From Chitinophaga solisilvae (GTDB taxonomy: Bacteria; Bacteroidota; Bacteroidia; Chitinophagales; Chitinophagaceae), in NCBI RefSeq assembly GCF_009928525.1, contig NZ_JAABOK010000002.1:558001-622000 (forward strand): a stretch of DNA of 64,000 nt, in the 5' to 3' direction. This document shows, piece after piece, positions 27,830 to 36,534 of this stretch (the first letter of the stretch is position 1; every line of letters starts with the position of its first letter). A program made the translations under genes and the position numbers. The notes beneath the pieces were generated by a model, which saw nothing but the letters and a program-made list of their open reading frames with translations, was not told the origin of the DNA and ran no database searches.

Positions 27830-28606
27830 TCATAGATCCGCTTTGGCTGCCTGGGTTATTTTGCCGGTAGCAGACTGCTGTACAAAGGCGACCACTTCCC
27901 AGGCACCAGGGCGGAAATCACGCGGGAGTCCTGCAGATACCTGGCCCTGTGCCTGCAGTGGCTGCTGTTCCAGCGCCCTCACAATCTGTACGTGCGTCAG
28001 CTGTTTACCGGCATTCTCTCCGGCCGCTACCTGTGAGCTGGCATTTTTCTGCACCAGCGCTACGAGTATATGTGCGGATGCATCGGCTGCTATACCGGTA
28101 TAGGAGATAACCGCCTCTTTGCCGGTAACGGTGGCGCGGATAGTTAAACCACTGGCAGATGTCTCCTGCAGCGCAGACCGGATGCCACTCAGCACACTGC
28201 TTTCATCGGAACCTACCATCTCTGTTTGCCCGTTAATCACTACCTGCGGCGTATAGATGGTGCTGAGCCGCAACCAGGCGGCATACTGCTTTTGCCGGTC
28301 TGTAAACGCTGATTTACTGAACCTGTCTTTCCATCCCTGATGGTCCCAGTAGTCCACATGAAAAGCCAGGATGTACAACTGCCTGTTGTTGTTATCACGC
28401 TGCAGCTTTTCAATGAGGGCATCTGCCGGCGGACAGCTCCAGCATCCTTCCGAGGTAAAGAGCTCCACCACGGCAAATCCCCGGGTTGTACTATCCTGCT
28501 GTATCCTGCTGACCATCTGCTGCCGGTTGATATGGCTGAATGCTGCCATAGCGATGAATAACAACGGCAGACCTATGAACAGGGCGATTTCTTTAAACGG
28601 CTTCAT
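27830..28606 (-). CDS. DUF1223 secreted thioredoxin-fold protein
   Basis: 258 aa from the ATG at 28606, just before the hydrophobic segment IALFIGLPLLFIAMAAF. A longer frame to 28741 overlaps the upstream Ohr gene and is rejected. The motif FTSEGCWSCPPAD with CWSC at Cys55-Cys58 is the DUF1223 signature and resembles a thioredoxin CxxC site. QVVINGQTEMVGSDE is the cis-proline strand (preceding TPQ). Probable periplasmic redox protein; the natural substrate is unknown. It follows the Ohr gene by 64 bases. Confidence 0.88.
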   Translation of the reverse strand: MKPFKEIALFIGLPLLFIAMAAFSHINRQQMVSRIQQDSTTRGFAVVELFTSEGCWSCPPADALIEKLQRDNNNRQLYILAFHVDYWDHQGWKDRFSKSAFTDRQKQYAAWLRLSTIYTPQVVINGQTEMVGSDESSVLSGIRSALQETSASGLTIRATVTGKEAVISYTGIAADASAHILVALVQKNASSQVAAGENAGKQLTHVQIVRALEQQPLQAQGQVSAGLPRDFRPGAWEVVAFVQQSATGKITQAAKADL

Positions 28607-28670
28607 TTTATGTGGTGATTTGATTATTGGAGATTGTTTGATGAGCATGGTTGTCCTTTCATGAATACGC

Positions 28671-29108
28671 TTAAAGGATGTTGATGGAGATGTTGATGTT
28701 TCCGCTGACAGCTTTGGAGTAGGGACAGGTCTGATGCGCAAGTGCGGCCAGTTGCTGTGCCAGTTCCGGGTCTGTGCCCGGCAGGGAAATATCGAGGCGT
28801 GCCTGCAGAAAATAGGCGCCGTCCGTGGTACCCAGGTCTACTGCTGCATCTACATAGGTGTCTTTGGGTAAAACAGTCTGCAGTTTTCTGGCGGCCAGTC
28901 CCAGCGCACCGATGAAACATGCCGACCATCCGGCTGCGAAAAGCTGTTCGGGATTAGTACCTGCGCCTTGAGCGCCCGGCGTTGAAAGCGCAATGTCCAG
29001 TCTGCCGTCGTCACTCCTGGAACTTCCCTCCCTGCCGCCTGTGGTGCGGGTTCTGGCTGTATACAATACTTTTTCCAATACGATAGTTGTCTGCATGTTA
29101 TTGTTCAT
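28671..29108 (-). CDS. Organic hydroperoxide resistance protein, Ohr/OsmC family
   Basis: 145 aa. The two reactive cysteines are in WSACFIGAL (Cys64) and QTCPYSKA (Cys128). The N-terminal motif VLYTARTRTTGGREGSSRSDDG and TNPEQLFAAG are diagnostic of Ohr rather than OsmC. The enzyme reduces organic hydroperoxides in the cytoplasm with lipoylated-protein-derived thiols. Met5 is an alternative start. Located between a DsbD-like gene (18 bases upstream) and DUF1223, supporting an oxidative stress role for the whole cluster. Confidence 0.93.
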   Translation of the reverse strand: MNNNMQTTIVLEKVLYTARTRTTGGREGSSRSDDGRLDIALSTPGAQGAGTNPEQLFAAGWSACFIGALGLAARKLQTVLPKDTYVDAAVDLGTTDGAYFLQARLDISLPGTDPELAQQLAALAHQTCPYSKAVSGNINISINIL

Positions 29109-29126
29109 AATAGGTAGGTTTTAATG

Positions 29127-29585
29127 TTATCTGTTAAGGTGAATAGTAAATGAGATGGTTTGTGGTGGTAAACATTGCTGCTCACTGCAGGCCGTAAATT
29201 CAACCGTACCGCTTACAGTGGCAGCAGGCTGTGTTAAGGTCACCTGCTGCCGGAATACCACTTCCTTTTCGAAATAGGAGATATTTAGTCCGAAGAGTTT
29301 TTCAAACCTGGTGAGCGGCTCCGGCTGTATTACTTTGCCTTCGGGCCGCCAGGATGCCTGCCGGAGAAAGCTGACAGCCATCCGCACGGGGCTGTTCGCA
29401 GGATTGTTTAGTGCATATATATGCCAGCCATCCTGTATGGTGGCTTTGATAAGCAGCGTAGCTGCACGGGCAGCTGTTTTTTCCGCACTGAAACTCCAGG
29501 TAACAGGTGGCAGCGATTGTCCGTAGCTGCTGCCAGCCAGCGAAATCATCATCAGCAGTGCGCCTGTCATCAGTATATTTTTCAT
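29127..29585 (-). CDS. DsbD alpha-domain-like periplasmic protein
   Basis: 152 aa. Signal peptide about 1-22 (ending SSYGQ). The domain has the immunoglobulin-like fold of the N-terminal domain of DsbD, with QDGWHIYALNNPAN and the Cys pair in ACSEQQCLPP (Cys133 and Cys138), which corresponds to the active-site pair of nDsbD. There is no transmembrane or thioredoxin part, so it would have to receive electrons from a separate partner. First gene of the minus-strand redox cluster, divergent from the LytS kinase gene. Confidence 0.82.
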   Translation of the reverse strand: MKNILMTGALLMMISLAGSSYGQSLPPVTWSFSAEKTAARAATLLIKATIQDGWHIYALNNPANSPVRMAVSFLRQASWRPEGKVIQPEPLTRFEKLFGLNISYFEKEVVFRQQVTLTQPAATVSGTVEFTACSEQQCLPPQTISFTIHLNR

Positions 29586-29776
29586 CTTGCTTATGTATTA
29601 ATTTGATATTTTGTGATGCTGTGTTCAGCGTTAATACAGTACAAAGAGAAACCAAACCGGTACAAAAGCATAGTACGGATCAGATGAAGCCGGCATTTTG
29701 ATGGTTGAACCGGACAATAGCAGCCATGGCGGATTTTAGCTGATTGTAACCACCGGATATGCCGGCGCAGTCATCT

Positions 29777-29830
29777 GCCGGATTCAGGTCCGGAATAGCC
29801 GGCTTCAGCGTCTGTTATGCCGGCTTCAGC
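29777..29830. promoter_or_regulatory. Three direct repeats at 21-bp spacing, candidate LytTR operator
   Basis: Three 12-bp repeats (GCCGGATTCAGG at 29777, GCCGGCTTCAGC at 29798 and again at 29819) recur at exactly 21 bp, two helical turns. They lie in the 335-bp intergenic region between the redox cluster and the LytS gene, 33 bp upstream of a -7 promoter element, a suitable position for direct-repeat binding by the adjacent LytTR regulator (inference). The rest of the 29586-29920 gap holds other GCCGG-rich but irregular sequence and the promoter below. Confidence 0.55.
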
Positions 29831-29862
29831 AACCGGATCACGTGGTTTAACGGCACAGTGCA

Positions 29863-29870
29863 TACATTTG
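29863..29870 (+). promoter_or_regulatory. Candidate -7 element of a Bacteroidota promoter
   Basis: TACATTTG fits the TAnnTTTG consensus exactly. The -33 TTTG is only partly matched (GGTTT near 29843). It would drive the LytS/LytTR genes from about 29877. Confidence 0.4.
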
Positions 29871-29920
29871 TACAGCGCTGCCATCAGGAAGACGCATCAT
29901 AATATTGTAATGAGAAAAGA

Positions 29921-30949
29921 ATGAGTACAAAACAGCAACCGGCATTTACCATATCCAACCGGATCATATGGCTAAGCTCCGTTTCCCTGGGTATCTTAAC
30001 AGCCATACCTAAAATAGCCGATCATCACTTCGTATTATATGAGGCGCTCGTGGATGCAGGTGTTACCTCGCTTTTTTCCCTGCTGATATGGTACTATAAC
30101 CTGTACGCCCTGCCGGCTTATACGGCAGGAAAGACCGGCGCAGGATTTGGTACCAGGCGGCTGCTGAAAGGCCTGCTGGTAGGTTTGGTGCTGATGTTCC
30201 TGTTATCCTGTATCCAGCAGTATCTTTTATCTCACCTGAATTTCGGGCCGGTCATGCTGATGTTTGAAGTCAGAGGTATCCTGATTAACCTGACCTTCTA
30301 TATGTTTATCCACCTGCTGCACCAGAGTTATCTCAACCAGCAGGTATCCCTGGAGCTGGAACGTACTACCAACGCAAGCCTGTGGGCGCAATACGAACTG
30401 CTGAAACAGCAGGTGAATCCGCACTTTCTTTTCAATAGCCTCAATACGCTGAAATATATGGTGGAAAGCGGCGACAGACAGGCGGTTGATTTTATTCTGA
30501 AGCTATCTGATTTTTACCGGTTCACGCTGGAAAGCCGTAAGCAGCAGCTGATACAGCTGTCTGAAGAGCTGGAAATACTGAATGCCTATATGTATCTGCT
30601 GAAAGCCCGTTTTGAAAATGGTATAGATCTGTCGGTGCGTCTGGATGAAACGGTGACAGCCTCGCTGATACCGCCGTTTACCCTGCAGCTGCTTATAGAG
30701 AATTGTATCAAGCACAATATTGTTTCACTGGATAAGCCATTGCATATACATCTTTATACAGCCGGAGGATACATTGTAACGGAGAATAACATACAGCTGA
30801 AACGGGTGCCGGAAGCCTCTACCGGTATAGGATTGGAGAATATTAACCAGCGTTATCAGCATCTGCTGGATAAAGAAATTATTATTGACGTTACTGCCGA
30901 TAAGTTTACCATTAAATTACCCATCATATATGAACGCGATCATCATTGA
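29921..30949 (+). CDS. LytS-type sensor histidine kinase
   Basis: 342 aa. Four transmembrane helices occupy about residues 12-135. The histidine-kinase motif LLKQQVNPHFLFNSLNTL includes the phosphoacceptor His168, typical of the His_kinase (PF06580) family, followed by HATPase-type sequence (LQLLIENCIKHN; TGIGLENINQRY). No periplasmic sensing domain is apparent, so signals are probably sensed within the membrane. It overlaps its response regulator by 20 bases. Confidence 0.93.
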   Translation: MSTKQQPAFTISNRIIWLSSVSLGILTAIPKIADHHFVLYEALVDAGVTSLFSLLIWYYNLYALPAYTAGKTGAGFGTRRLLKGLLVGLVLMFLLSCIQQYLLSHLNFGPVMLMFEVRGILINLTFYMFIHLLHQSYLNQQVSLELERTTNASLWAQYELLKQQVNPHFLFNSLNTLKYMVESGDRQAVDFILKLSDFYRFTLESRKQQLIQLSEELEILNAYMYLLKARFENGIDLSVRLDETVTASLIPPFTLQLLIENCIKHNIVSLDKPLHIHLYTAGGYIVTENNIQLKRVPEASTGIGLENINQRYQHLLDKEIIIDVTADKFTIKLPIIYERDHH

Positions 30950-31691
30950 GGATGAAATTAAAGCAGCCCGGTCGCTGGAGAACCTGATACTGAAATTGCG
31001 TCCATCCGTCCGTATACTGGCTAAGCTGCAAAGTGTGGAAGCGGCAATTGACTACCTGTCTCATCAGGAAATGCCGGAGCTGATATTTATGGACATTCAG
31101 CTGTCGGACGGACTTTGTTTTGATATCTTTAAGTCAGTGACCATTACCTGCCCGGTGATCTTCTGTACTGCCTACGGGGAATATACGCTGGAAGCTATCA
31201 AAGCCAATGGTGTGGATTATCTGCTGAAACCATTTTCGGAAGATGATCTGAAAAATGCTTTCGAAAGAGTGGAAAGTTTTAAGAACTTCTTTCAGCAGCA
31301 TACCGGTAACGGGCTGCAGGATGTAATCCGTAAGATCAGCGCAGATGAAGGGAAGACGAGTTTCCTGGTGTTTAAGAACCAGAAGTACATGACCGTACCC
31401 ACCGATCAGATAGCCTTTATCTATATCAAATATACTTCTCCGGCGATAGTGACGCTCAGCGGGGAAGAGTATTCCCTGAACCAGTCCCTGGACCAGATAC
31501 AGCAGCAGTTATCCGCCAGGCAGTTCTTCCGGCTGAACCGGCAGTACCTCATCAGTTTCTCCGCTGTAAAGGAAGTGGAACATTATTTTGCCAGGAAATT
31601 ACATGTGCGCCTGCAGGTGGCCACGCCGGAAAAGCTGCTGATCGGGAAAGATAAAACAGCAGCATTCCTGAGCTGGCTGGAAGAGCGATAG
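30930..31691 (+). CDS. LytTR-family response regulator
   Basis: 253 aa starting at the ATG at 30930 (MNAIIIEDEIKAARS); a longer frame to 30885 would only add residues inside the kinase gene. Receiver domain 1-120 with phospho-acceptor Asp55 (IFMDIQLSDG) and the conserved Lys in DYLLKPFSEDD. The LytTR DNA-binding domain covers about 145-250 (FLVFKNQKYMTVPTDQIAFI; RQFFRLNRQYLIS). LytTR proteins bind pairs of direct repeats, and three suitable repeats lie at 29777-29830, upstream of the kinase gene and the divergent redox cluster. Confidence 0.94.
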   Translation: MNAIIIEDEIKAARSLENLILKLRPSVRILAKLQSVEAAIDYLSHQEMPELIFMDIQLSDGLCFDIFKSVTITCPVIFCTAYGEYTLEAIKANGVDYLLKPFSEDDLKNAFERVESFKNFFQQHTGNGLQDVIRKISADEGKTSFLVFKNQKYMTVPTDQIAFIYIKYTSPAIVTLSGEEYSLNQSLDQIQQQLSARQFFRLNRQYLISFSAVKEVEHYFARKLHVRLQVATPEKLLIGKDKTAAFLSWLEER

Positions 31692-31730
31692 TATTTAATA
31701 TAACCGTTACCGTTATACAGGCAAGGAAGT

Positions 31731-32420
31731 ATGTCTTTAGAACTATTCAATATCGGTCAGGGATATGCCGTATTCACGGAAAGTGATTACGAAACCCGCA
31801 GACATGCCCATTACGCTATAGAGATCGTATATGCTGCCACAGGCGTTTTCAGTATAAGCACCCGGCACGGGGAATATCACCAGCTGGAGAATGTAATCAT
31901 CCCATCTAATCTGCCACATCGTTTCAGTTGTTTAAACGCCACCTGTCAGCTGGTATTTTTAGATCCGTTGTCGGCCGCAGGCAGATATTTCGTACAGCTG
32001 TACCAGTTAGACACGCTGAAAGATGTGCTGGTGAATGTTCCCGGCCTGATACCGCTGTACCGGGAGGAAAAACAGGTGTTGCCGGATATGAACAATACCC
32101 CCGGTATGGACAGCAGAATTCTTCACTGTATGGAAATGATAGATGCGCGGCTGACAGGCGATAATATCCCACTGGCGGAATTATCGGCAGCGGTGTGCCT
32201 CTCGGAAGGCAGGCTTTCCCACCTGTTCAAGGGGGAAACGGGCATCTCCGTGCATCAGTATATGCTGTGGAAGAAAATGTTGCTGGCTGTGCGGCTGTCA
32301 AGAGAAGGGCATTCCCTCACTGCCTGTGCGCATTACGTTGGTTTTACAGATTCTTCCCATTTCAACCGGGTATTTTACAGGATGTTTGGTATCAAGCCCT
32401 TCTTTGCCCTTAAAAGTTAG
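31731..32420 (+). CDS. AraC-family transcription regulator
   Basis: 229 aa. The N-terminal half is a cupin-like sensing domain (RHAHYAIEIVYAATGVFS). The C-terminal HTH region, about 130-229, contains IPLAELSAAVCLSEGRLSHLFK and the second helix-turn-helix ACAHYVGFTDSSHFNRVFYRMFGIKP. It lies 39 bases after the LytTR regulator and may be under its control. The sensed ligand is unknown. An AAGGAAG sequence lies 2 bases before the start. Confidence 0.9.
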   Translation: MSLELFNIGQGYAVFTESDYETRRHAHYAIEIVYAATGVFSISTRHGEYHQLENVIIPSNLPHRFSCLNATCQLVFLDPLSAAGRYFVQLYQLDTLKDVLVNVPGLIPLYREEKQVLPDMNNTPGMDSRILHCMEMIDARLTGDNIPLAELSAAVCLSEGRLSHLFKGETGISVHQYMLWKKMLLAVRLSREGHSLTACAHYVGFTDSSHFNRVFYRMFGIKPFFALKS

Positions 32421-32482
32421 CAGCTTTGTACAATTTTTACCGCTGTTATTTAGGGAGCTTTGCCCTGTAATCAATCGCAGAT

Positions 32483-33145
32483 ATGGCAACAATAGTACAG
32501 GGAAAAAAGAAGTATATCCCCGCATTGGGTTATGACCAGCTCACAGGGTACTATGACCTGATAGTAAGACTGACCATGCCGGAGAAGGAATTCAGGAAAC
32601 GGCTTATCGATGCAGTTGCGCCACATAGCGGAGAAACTATCCTGGAGTTCGGCGCAGGCACAGGACAGAACCTGATAGCCCTGCAGCAAAGAAATAATCA
32701 GATCCGTCTTACTGGTGTTGATATTGATCCTAAAGTCAACGCCATTGCCGCCCGGAAAATAGCTAAACATGGTTTCCGCCTGCAACTGGATCTGTATGAC
32801 GGAGCAACCTTCCCTTACGCAGATCATTCCTTTGATAAAGTATTCAGCTCACTGGTTTTTCATCAGCTGGACAGCGAAACGAAGCATGCCTGTCTGCAGG
32901 AAATTTACCGGGTATTAAAACCCGGAGGCCGGCTTGTTATCGGCGACTGGGGCCGCCCTGCTTCCATATGGATGCGATGCGCCTTTTACCTGGTACAGCT
33001 GGTAGACGGATTCAAAACAACTCACGATAATGTAAAGGGACGTATGCCTGCATTTATCAGCCGGGCGGGGTTTAAAGATGTCTGTGAATCAGATTTTATC
33101 AACACCGGTATCGGCACCTTCTGTTACTATCTGGCAACAAAGTAG
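32483..33145 (+). CDS. Class I SAM-dependent methyltransferase
   Basis: 220 aa. Motif I is ETILEFGAGTGQN, with an acidic residue after the next strand (GVDIDPKVN), motif III VFSSLVFHQL and motif IV IYRVLKPGGRLVIGDWGRP. This is the UbiE/Methyltransf_11-type fold. The motif after RPASIWMRC suggests a lipid-quinone or small-molecule methylation, but the substrate cannot be determined. Follows the AraC regulator by 62 bases and ends 2 bases before the convergent chromate transporter stop. Confidence 0.88.
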   Translation: MATIVQGKKKYIPALGYDQLTGYYDLIVRLTMPEKEFRKRLIDAVAPHSGETILEFGAGTGQNLIALQQRNNQIRLTGVDIDPKVNAIAARKIAKHGFRLQLDLYDGATFPYADHSFDKVFSSLVFHQLDSETKHACLQEIYRVLKPGGRLVIGDWGRPASIWMRCAFYLVQLVDGFKTTHDNVKGRMPAFISRAGFKDVCESDFINTGIGTFCYYLATK

Positions 33146-33147
33146 TC

Positions 33148-34491
33148 TTACAGCAGCCAGTAGCGCAGGAGTCCGTACAGCAGGCTCAGTATAACCAGGT
33201 GCAGCACATTGATGCGGAACTTCAACTGCAGCAGCAGCGCTACCAGTACCCAGCCCAGCGCGAGGTAATCGATACTGCCGGGAGATACTTCCGCAGGAAA
33301 CAGGATATCTTTTCCCAGGAAGAAGGTGAGGTTCAGGATAACACCCACGACAGTGGCTGTTACCAGCGATAACATGCTCTGAATGGTGATACTGCCCTGG
33401 GAGCGTTCTATCAGCGGCGCGCCCATAAAGATGAACAGGAAATTAGGGACAAAAGTGAAGTAGGTAGTGGCCAGCAGTCCGATAGCGCCCATCAGCAGGG
33501 AGCCGTTGAAATGATTGTAGCCTGCCATGAACCCGACATAGGAGAGAACAATGATGAGTGGTCCGGGTGTTGTTTCCGCCAGCGCGAACCCGTCTATCAT
33601 CTGGGTCTTATTCAGCCAGAAGAGCTTACCGACAACCGTCTGCGCCACATACGGAATAACGGTGTAGGAACCGCCGATGGTAATAAAAGCAGTTTCTGTA
33701 AAGAAGCAGGACAGCTGTTTCCAGAAGCCTTTATCTCCGCCCAGCGTCAGCAACATGATAAACGGTATCAGCCATAGCAATAAAAAGGAGAGTAATAGCT
33801 TTAATGCAGTGGAGCCTTTAAAGGAACGATGCGCCGGTTGTGCCATGTTCAGGTAATAATCCTGTTCCTGCTGGTCACCGGTGGTTTCTTTCTTTTTGAG
33901 ATGTAATACCGATGGCGCAATGAAACGCAGCACCACAGCCAGCGCCAGCACAGCAACAATAATCCAGGGCATGGGTGTATGCAGTACGTACGTGCAGAAA
34001 AAGGCGGCGCCAGCTACCAGGAAATGAACCGGCTGCAGTAATGCTTTACTGCCTACTTTCTGGGTAGCCACCAGAATAATTGCCAGCACCGCAGGTTTCA
34101 GACCGTCGAACATCGCCAGTAGCCAGGGGCTGTTACCATAACATACATAGATAATGCTCAGCGCCAGCAGTATTAACATAGACGGCAGTACGAAAAATGT
34201 ACCTGCCAGAATACCGCCTTTCCTGCCATGTAATTTCCACCCGATATAGATAGCCAGCTGCTGCGCTTCAGGACCGGGTAATATCATGCAATGATTGAGG
34301 GCATGGATGAATTTGCTGTTGCTGATCCATTTTCTTTTTTCCACGAGGTAGTCGTGCATAATGGCAATATGCCCGGTGGTGCCGCCGAAACTGATCCAGC
34401 CCAGTTTAAACCAGAATTGCATGGCTTCTCTGAAGGAGGGCCGGGTGTGTGTCGGTTTATGTATAGCCGGATTAGTATTGCTCTGATGCAT
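33148..34491 (-). CDS. Chromate transporter, ChrA-type two-domain
   Basis: 447 aa with about ten to twelve hydrophobic segments in two related halves. The first half carries FGGTTGHIAIMHDYLVEKRKW and LPGPEAQQLAIYIGWKLHG; the second carries TIGGSYTVIPYVAQ and AETTPGPLIIVLSYVGFMAG. These are the conserved blocks of CHR family transporters, which export chromate (and perhaps sulfate) in antiport. The start ATG at 34491 is followed by a hydrophilic cytoplasmic N-terminus. It converges on the methyltransferase gene. Confidence 0.92.
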   Translation of the reverse strand: MHQSNTNPAIHKPTHTRPSFREAMQFWFKLGWISFGGTTGHIAIMHDYLVEKRKWISNSKFIHALNHCMILPGPEAQQLAIYIGWKLHGRKGGILAGTFFVLPSMLILLALSIIYVCYGNSPWLLAMFDGLKPAVLAIILVATQKVGSKALLQPVHFLVAGAAFFCTYVLHTPMPWIIVAVLALAVVLRFIAPSVLHLKKKETTGDQQEQDYYLNMAQPAHRSFKGSTALKLLLSFLLLWLIPFIMLLTLGGDKGFWKQLSCFFTETAFITIGGSYTVIPYVAQTVVGKLFWLNKTQMIDGFALAETTPGPLIIVLSYVGFMAGYNHFNGSLLMGAIGLLATTYFTFVPNFLFIFMGAPLIERSQGSITIQSMLSLVTATVVGVILNLTFFLGKDILFPAEVSPGSIDYLALGWVLVALLLQLKFRINVLHLVILSLLYGLLRYWLL

Positions 34492-34729
34492 GCGTGGATT
34501 ACTTTTAATGGCTGGTTAATTACCGGTTGGCGAAGGGGTAAAGATAAGGATTTGCAGAGTAAGATGCAAGCAGGAAGCATGGATATTTGAAGGACTTGAA
34601 TGCTGGGTATGCTATTCTTTGAATGATGAAATAATTATTTATATTGTAGGTATAAGTATTGGTATAAACTGGCAATTTAGAATAGTATGGTTGGGTTTTG
34701 AATTATCATTAATTGTATAACTTCATTCA

Positions 34730-35728
34730 ATGTTAATAGGCATTACGAACCCTGATGAAATAGCAGCATGTATTTCAAGCTTTAAGAGCATCATGACTCA
34801 CTATGCAGATGTCCAGATTCCCATTATGTATTCTTCACGTGCTAATACAAGGCCAGAACTGATTGCGAATTTTTCAAGAAAGCATAATCTTTGGTGGAGT
34901 ATAGAGAAAAGAGGTAATAAATACTGGAATATTTTTGGTAGGGGAAAACCACATAAGAATAAAACCAATAGAGGTAGGTGTCAGATTAATGTGCCTGTTA
35001 GAGGTTTTAGCAAACAAATAAGGGGAGGATTTGCAAAGGATAGTAATGGGAATGTATATTTATTACATAATGGTGGCGTTGGTGGCGGTATGTTAGGAAT
35101 AAGTAGGTCTGGCTTTGTAAGATGGTACTCAGATACAAGAGAAGAAATAATTTATGATGAACAGGTAGAATTATTTTACGTAGTAGGAGAATTGACTTCT
35201 CCGAATTTTATTGAACAATTGAATTTTTTCATTGAGAAAGTTTATGAGTTTAAAGAAGGTGACCCAACTGATGTGCAGAATGAATTGAATATGTTGGAAG
35301 CCGGAGAGTCTTTACTCAGATCTCCATATACTATGCCAGAAAGGATCGTTTTCAGGGGCGTTAATCATGCAATTGTAGTTAACGAATTACTTAACCAACT
35401 TAGAGTGCATAAGGTTTCAGCCTACCGGAACAGATTTATGGATACTTTCATCATTAATAAACAAGGAGTTTGTACACATATTTTTGAGGTGAAATGTAAA
35501 CTTACAACACAATCTCTTTATACCGGAATTGGGCAATTATTAATTTATGGACTTAATTACCCAAGAGCAAAACGTTATCTGCTAATCGAAGAAGAATACG
35601 TTGAAGAAATACATAAAGATTTGGAAAGGTTAAATATTAACTGTATTTCATATAAATGGAAGCGTAAAAAACCAGAGATCCAATTAGTACATGTATTAGA
35701 TGATATTATCCCCGTTACCAAAAGATGA
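34730..35728 (+). CDS. Putative PD-(D/E)xK nuclease-like protein in an AT-rich gene
   Basis: 332 aa, family not recognised. The last third has a nuclease-like arrangement: Glu219, Asp238 (FMDTFI), Glu253-x-Lys255 (FEVKC) and Gln269 (GIGQLLIYG), matching the order and spacing of PD-(D/E)xK endonucleases with a trailing Q. The N-terminal 210 residues contain basic motifs (RGKPHKNKTNRG, RGGFAKDSNG) that could bind nucleic acid. Codon use is distinctly AT-rich compared with both flanks, suggesting recent transfer. No methyltransferase or toxin-antitoxin partner is adjacent. It could be a lone defence nuclease, a restriction enzyme without a matching methylase, or a DNA-repair enzyme. Confidence 0.65.
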   Translation: MLIGITNPDEIAACISSFKSIMTHYADVQIPIMYSSRANTRPELIANFSRKHNLWWSIEKRGNKYWNIFGRGKPHKNKTNRGRCQINVPVRGFSKQIRGGFAKDSNGNVYLLHNGGVGGGMLGISRSGFVRWYSDTREEIIYDEQVELFYVVGELTSPNFIEQLNFFIEKVYEFKEGDPTDVQNELNMLEAGESLLRSPYTMPERIVFRGVNHAIVVNELLNQLRVHKVSAYRNRFMDTFIINKQGVCTHIFEVKCKLTTQSLYTGIGQLLIYGLNYPRAKRYLLIEEEYVEEIHKDLERLNINCISYKWKRKKPEIQLVHVLDDIIPVTKR

Positions 35729-35754
35729 AAAATCTTTACTGAATAAGACTTGAT

Positions 35755-36534
35755 TCAGCCTCCTTTTCCTCCCTGTATCTGCGCCACATACCTCGAAGGC
35801 AGTATCCCAAACTGTTTCTGGAAATTCTTTCCGAAGTTGGTCAGCGAAGCAAAGCCGCAAAGATCCGCTACCTCATTTATTTTATACGCGCCGGTTGATA
35901 ATAGCGAAGCTGCTTTTTTAAGGCGGGTAATATTAATCAGTTCATGCGGTGTTAAATCTGAAATAGCTTTTATCTTCCTGTAAAAAGTCGGCCGGCTCAT
36001 ATTCATGAGGTCTGCCAGTTGTTCCACATCCAGGTCGATGTTGGTGAGGTGCTGATGAATCAGGTCCTGCAGCTTTTCCAGGAATTGTTCGTCTGCACTG
36101 GTATGCGCCATACTGCGCAGATGTACCAGCGGTGTGCTGGCATAATACGATTTTATTTTATGACGGTTGCTGAGTAAGCTGGCAATTTGCGCCTGCAGGA
36201 ATTCCGGTGAAAATGGTTTTTCTATGTATGCATCTGCCCCCAGTTCCAGCCCTTCTATTTTTGCCTGCAGCGTATTACGGGCCGTGAGCAGAATGACGGG
36301 AATATGACTGGATTCAAAACCGGATTTAATGATACGGCATAACTCAAAGCCATCCATTACCGGCATCATCACATCGCTGATGACCAGCTGTACGGGTTGC
36401 TCCTGCAATACTTCCAGCGCCGCTGCACCATTGGGGGCAGTTATTACCCGGTATTTTTCTTCCAGATCACTGGCGATGAAGGAACATATTTCTTCATTAT
36501 CATCTACCAGCAGTATCAGCGGTTTATTTTCCAT
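35755..36534 (-). CDS. AraC-type response regulator of a split hybrid two-component system
   Basis: 259 aa. Receiver domain 1-120 with Asp54 (VISDVMMPVMDG) and Lys in ADAYIEKPFSPEFL. The C-terminal AraC/HTH domain (about 150-259) has VEQLADLMNMSRPTFYRKIKA and INEVADLCGFASLTNFGKNFQ. In most Bacteroidota these domains are fused to the sensor in one long polypeptide. Here the regulator overlaps the end of the sensor gene by 19 bases in a different frame, so it is translationally coupled but separate. It should activate the adjacent glycan genes at 39861 onwards. Confidence 0.93.
   Translation of the reverse strand: MENKPLILLVDDNEEICSFIASDLEEKYRVITAPNGAAALEVLQEQPVQLVISDVMMPVMDGFELCRIIKSGFESSHIPVILLTARNTLQAKIEGLELGADAYIEKPFSPEFLQAQIASLLSNRHKIKSYYASTPLVHLRSMAHTSADEQFLEKLQDLIHQHLTNIDLDVEQLADLMNMSRPTFYRKIKAISDLTPHELINITRLKKAASLLSTGAYKINEVADLCGFASLTNFGKNFQKQFGILPSRYVAQIQGGKGG

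Noticed and set aside
28607..28741. Longer N-terminus for the DUF1223 protein.
   Set aside because: Extends antisense-free into the Ohr gene 3' end with no domain support; the membrane segment begins at the ATG at 28606.
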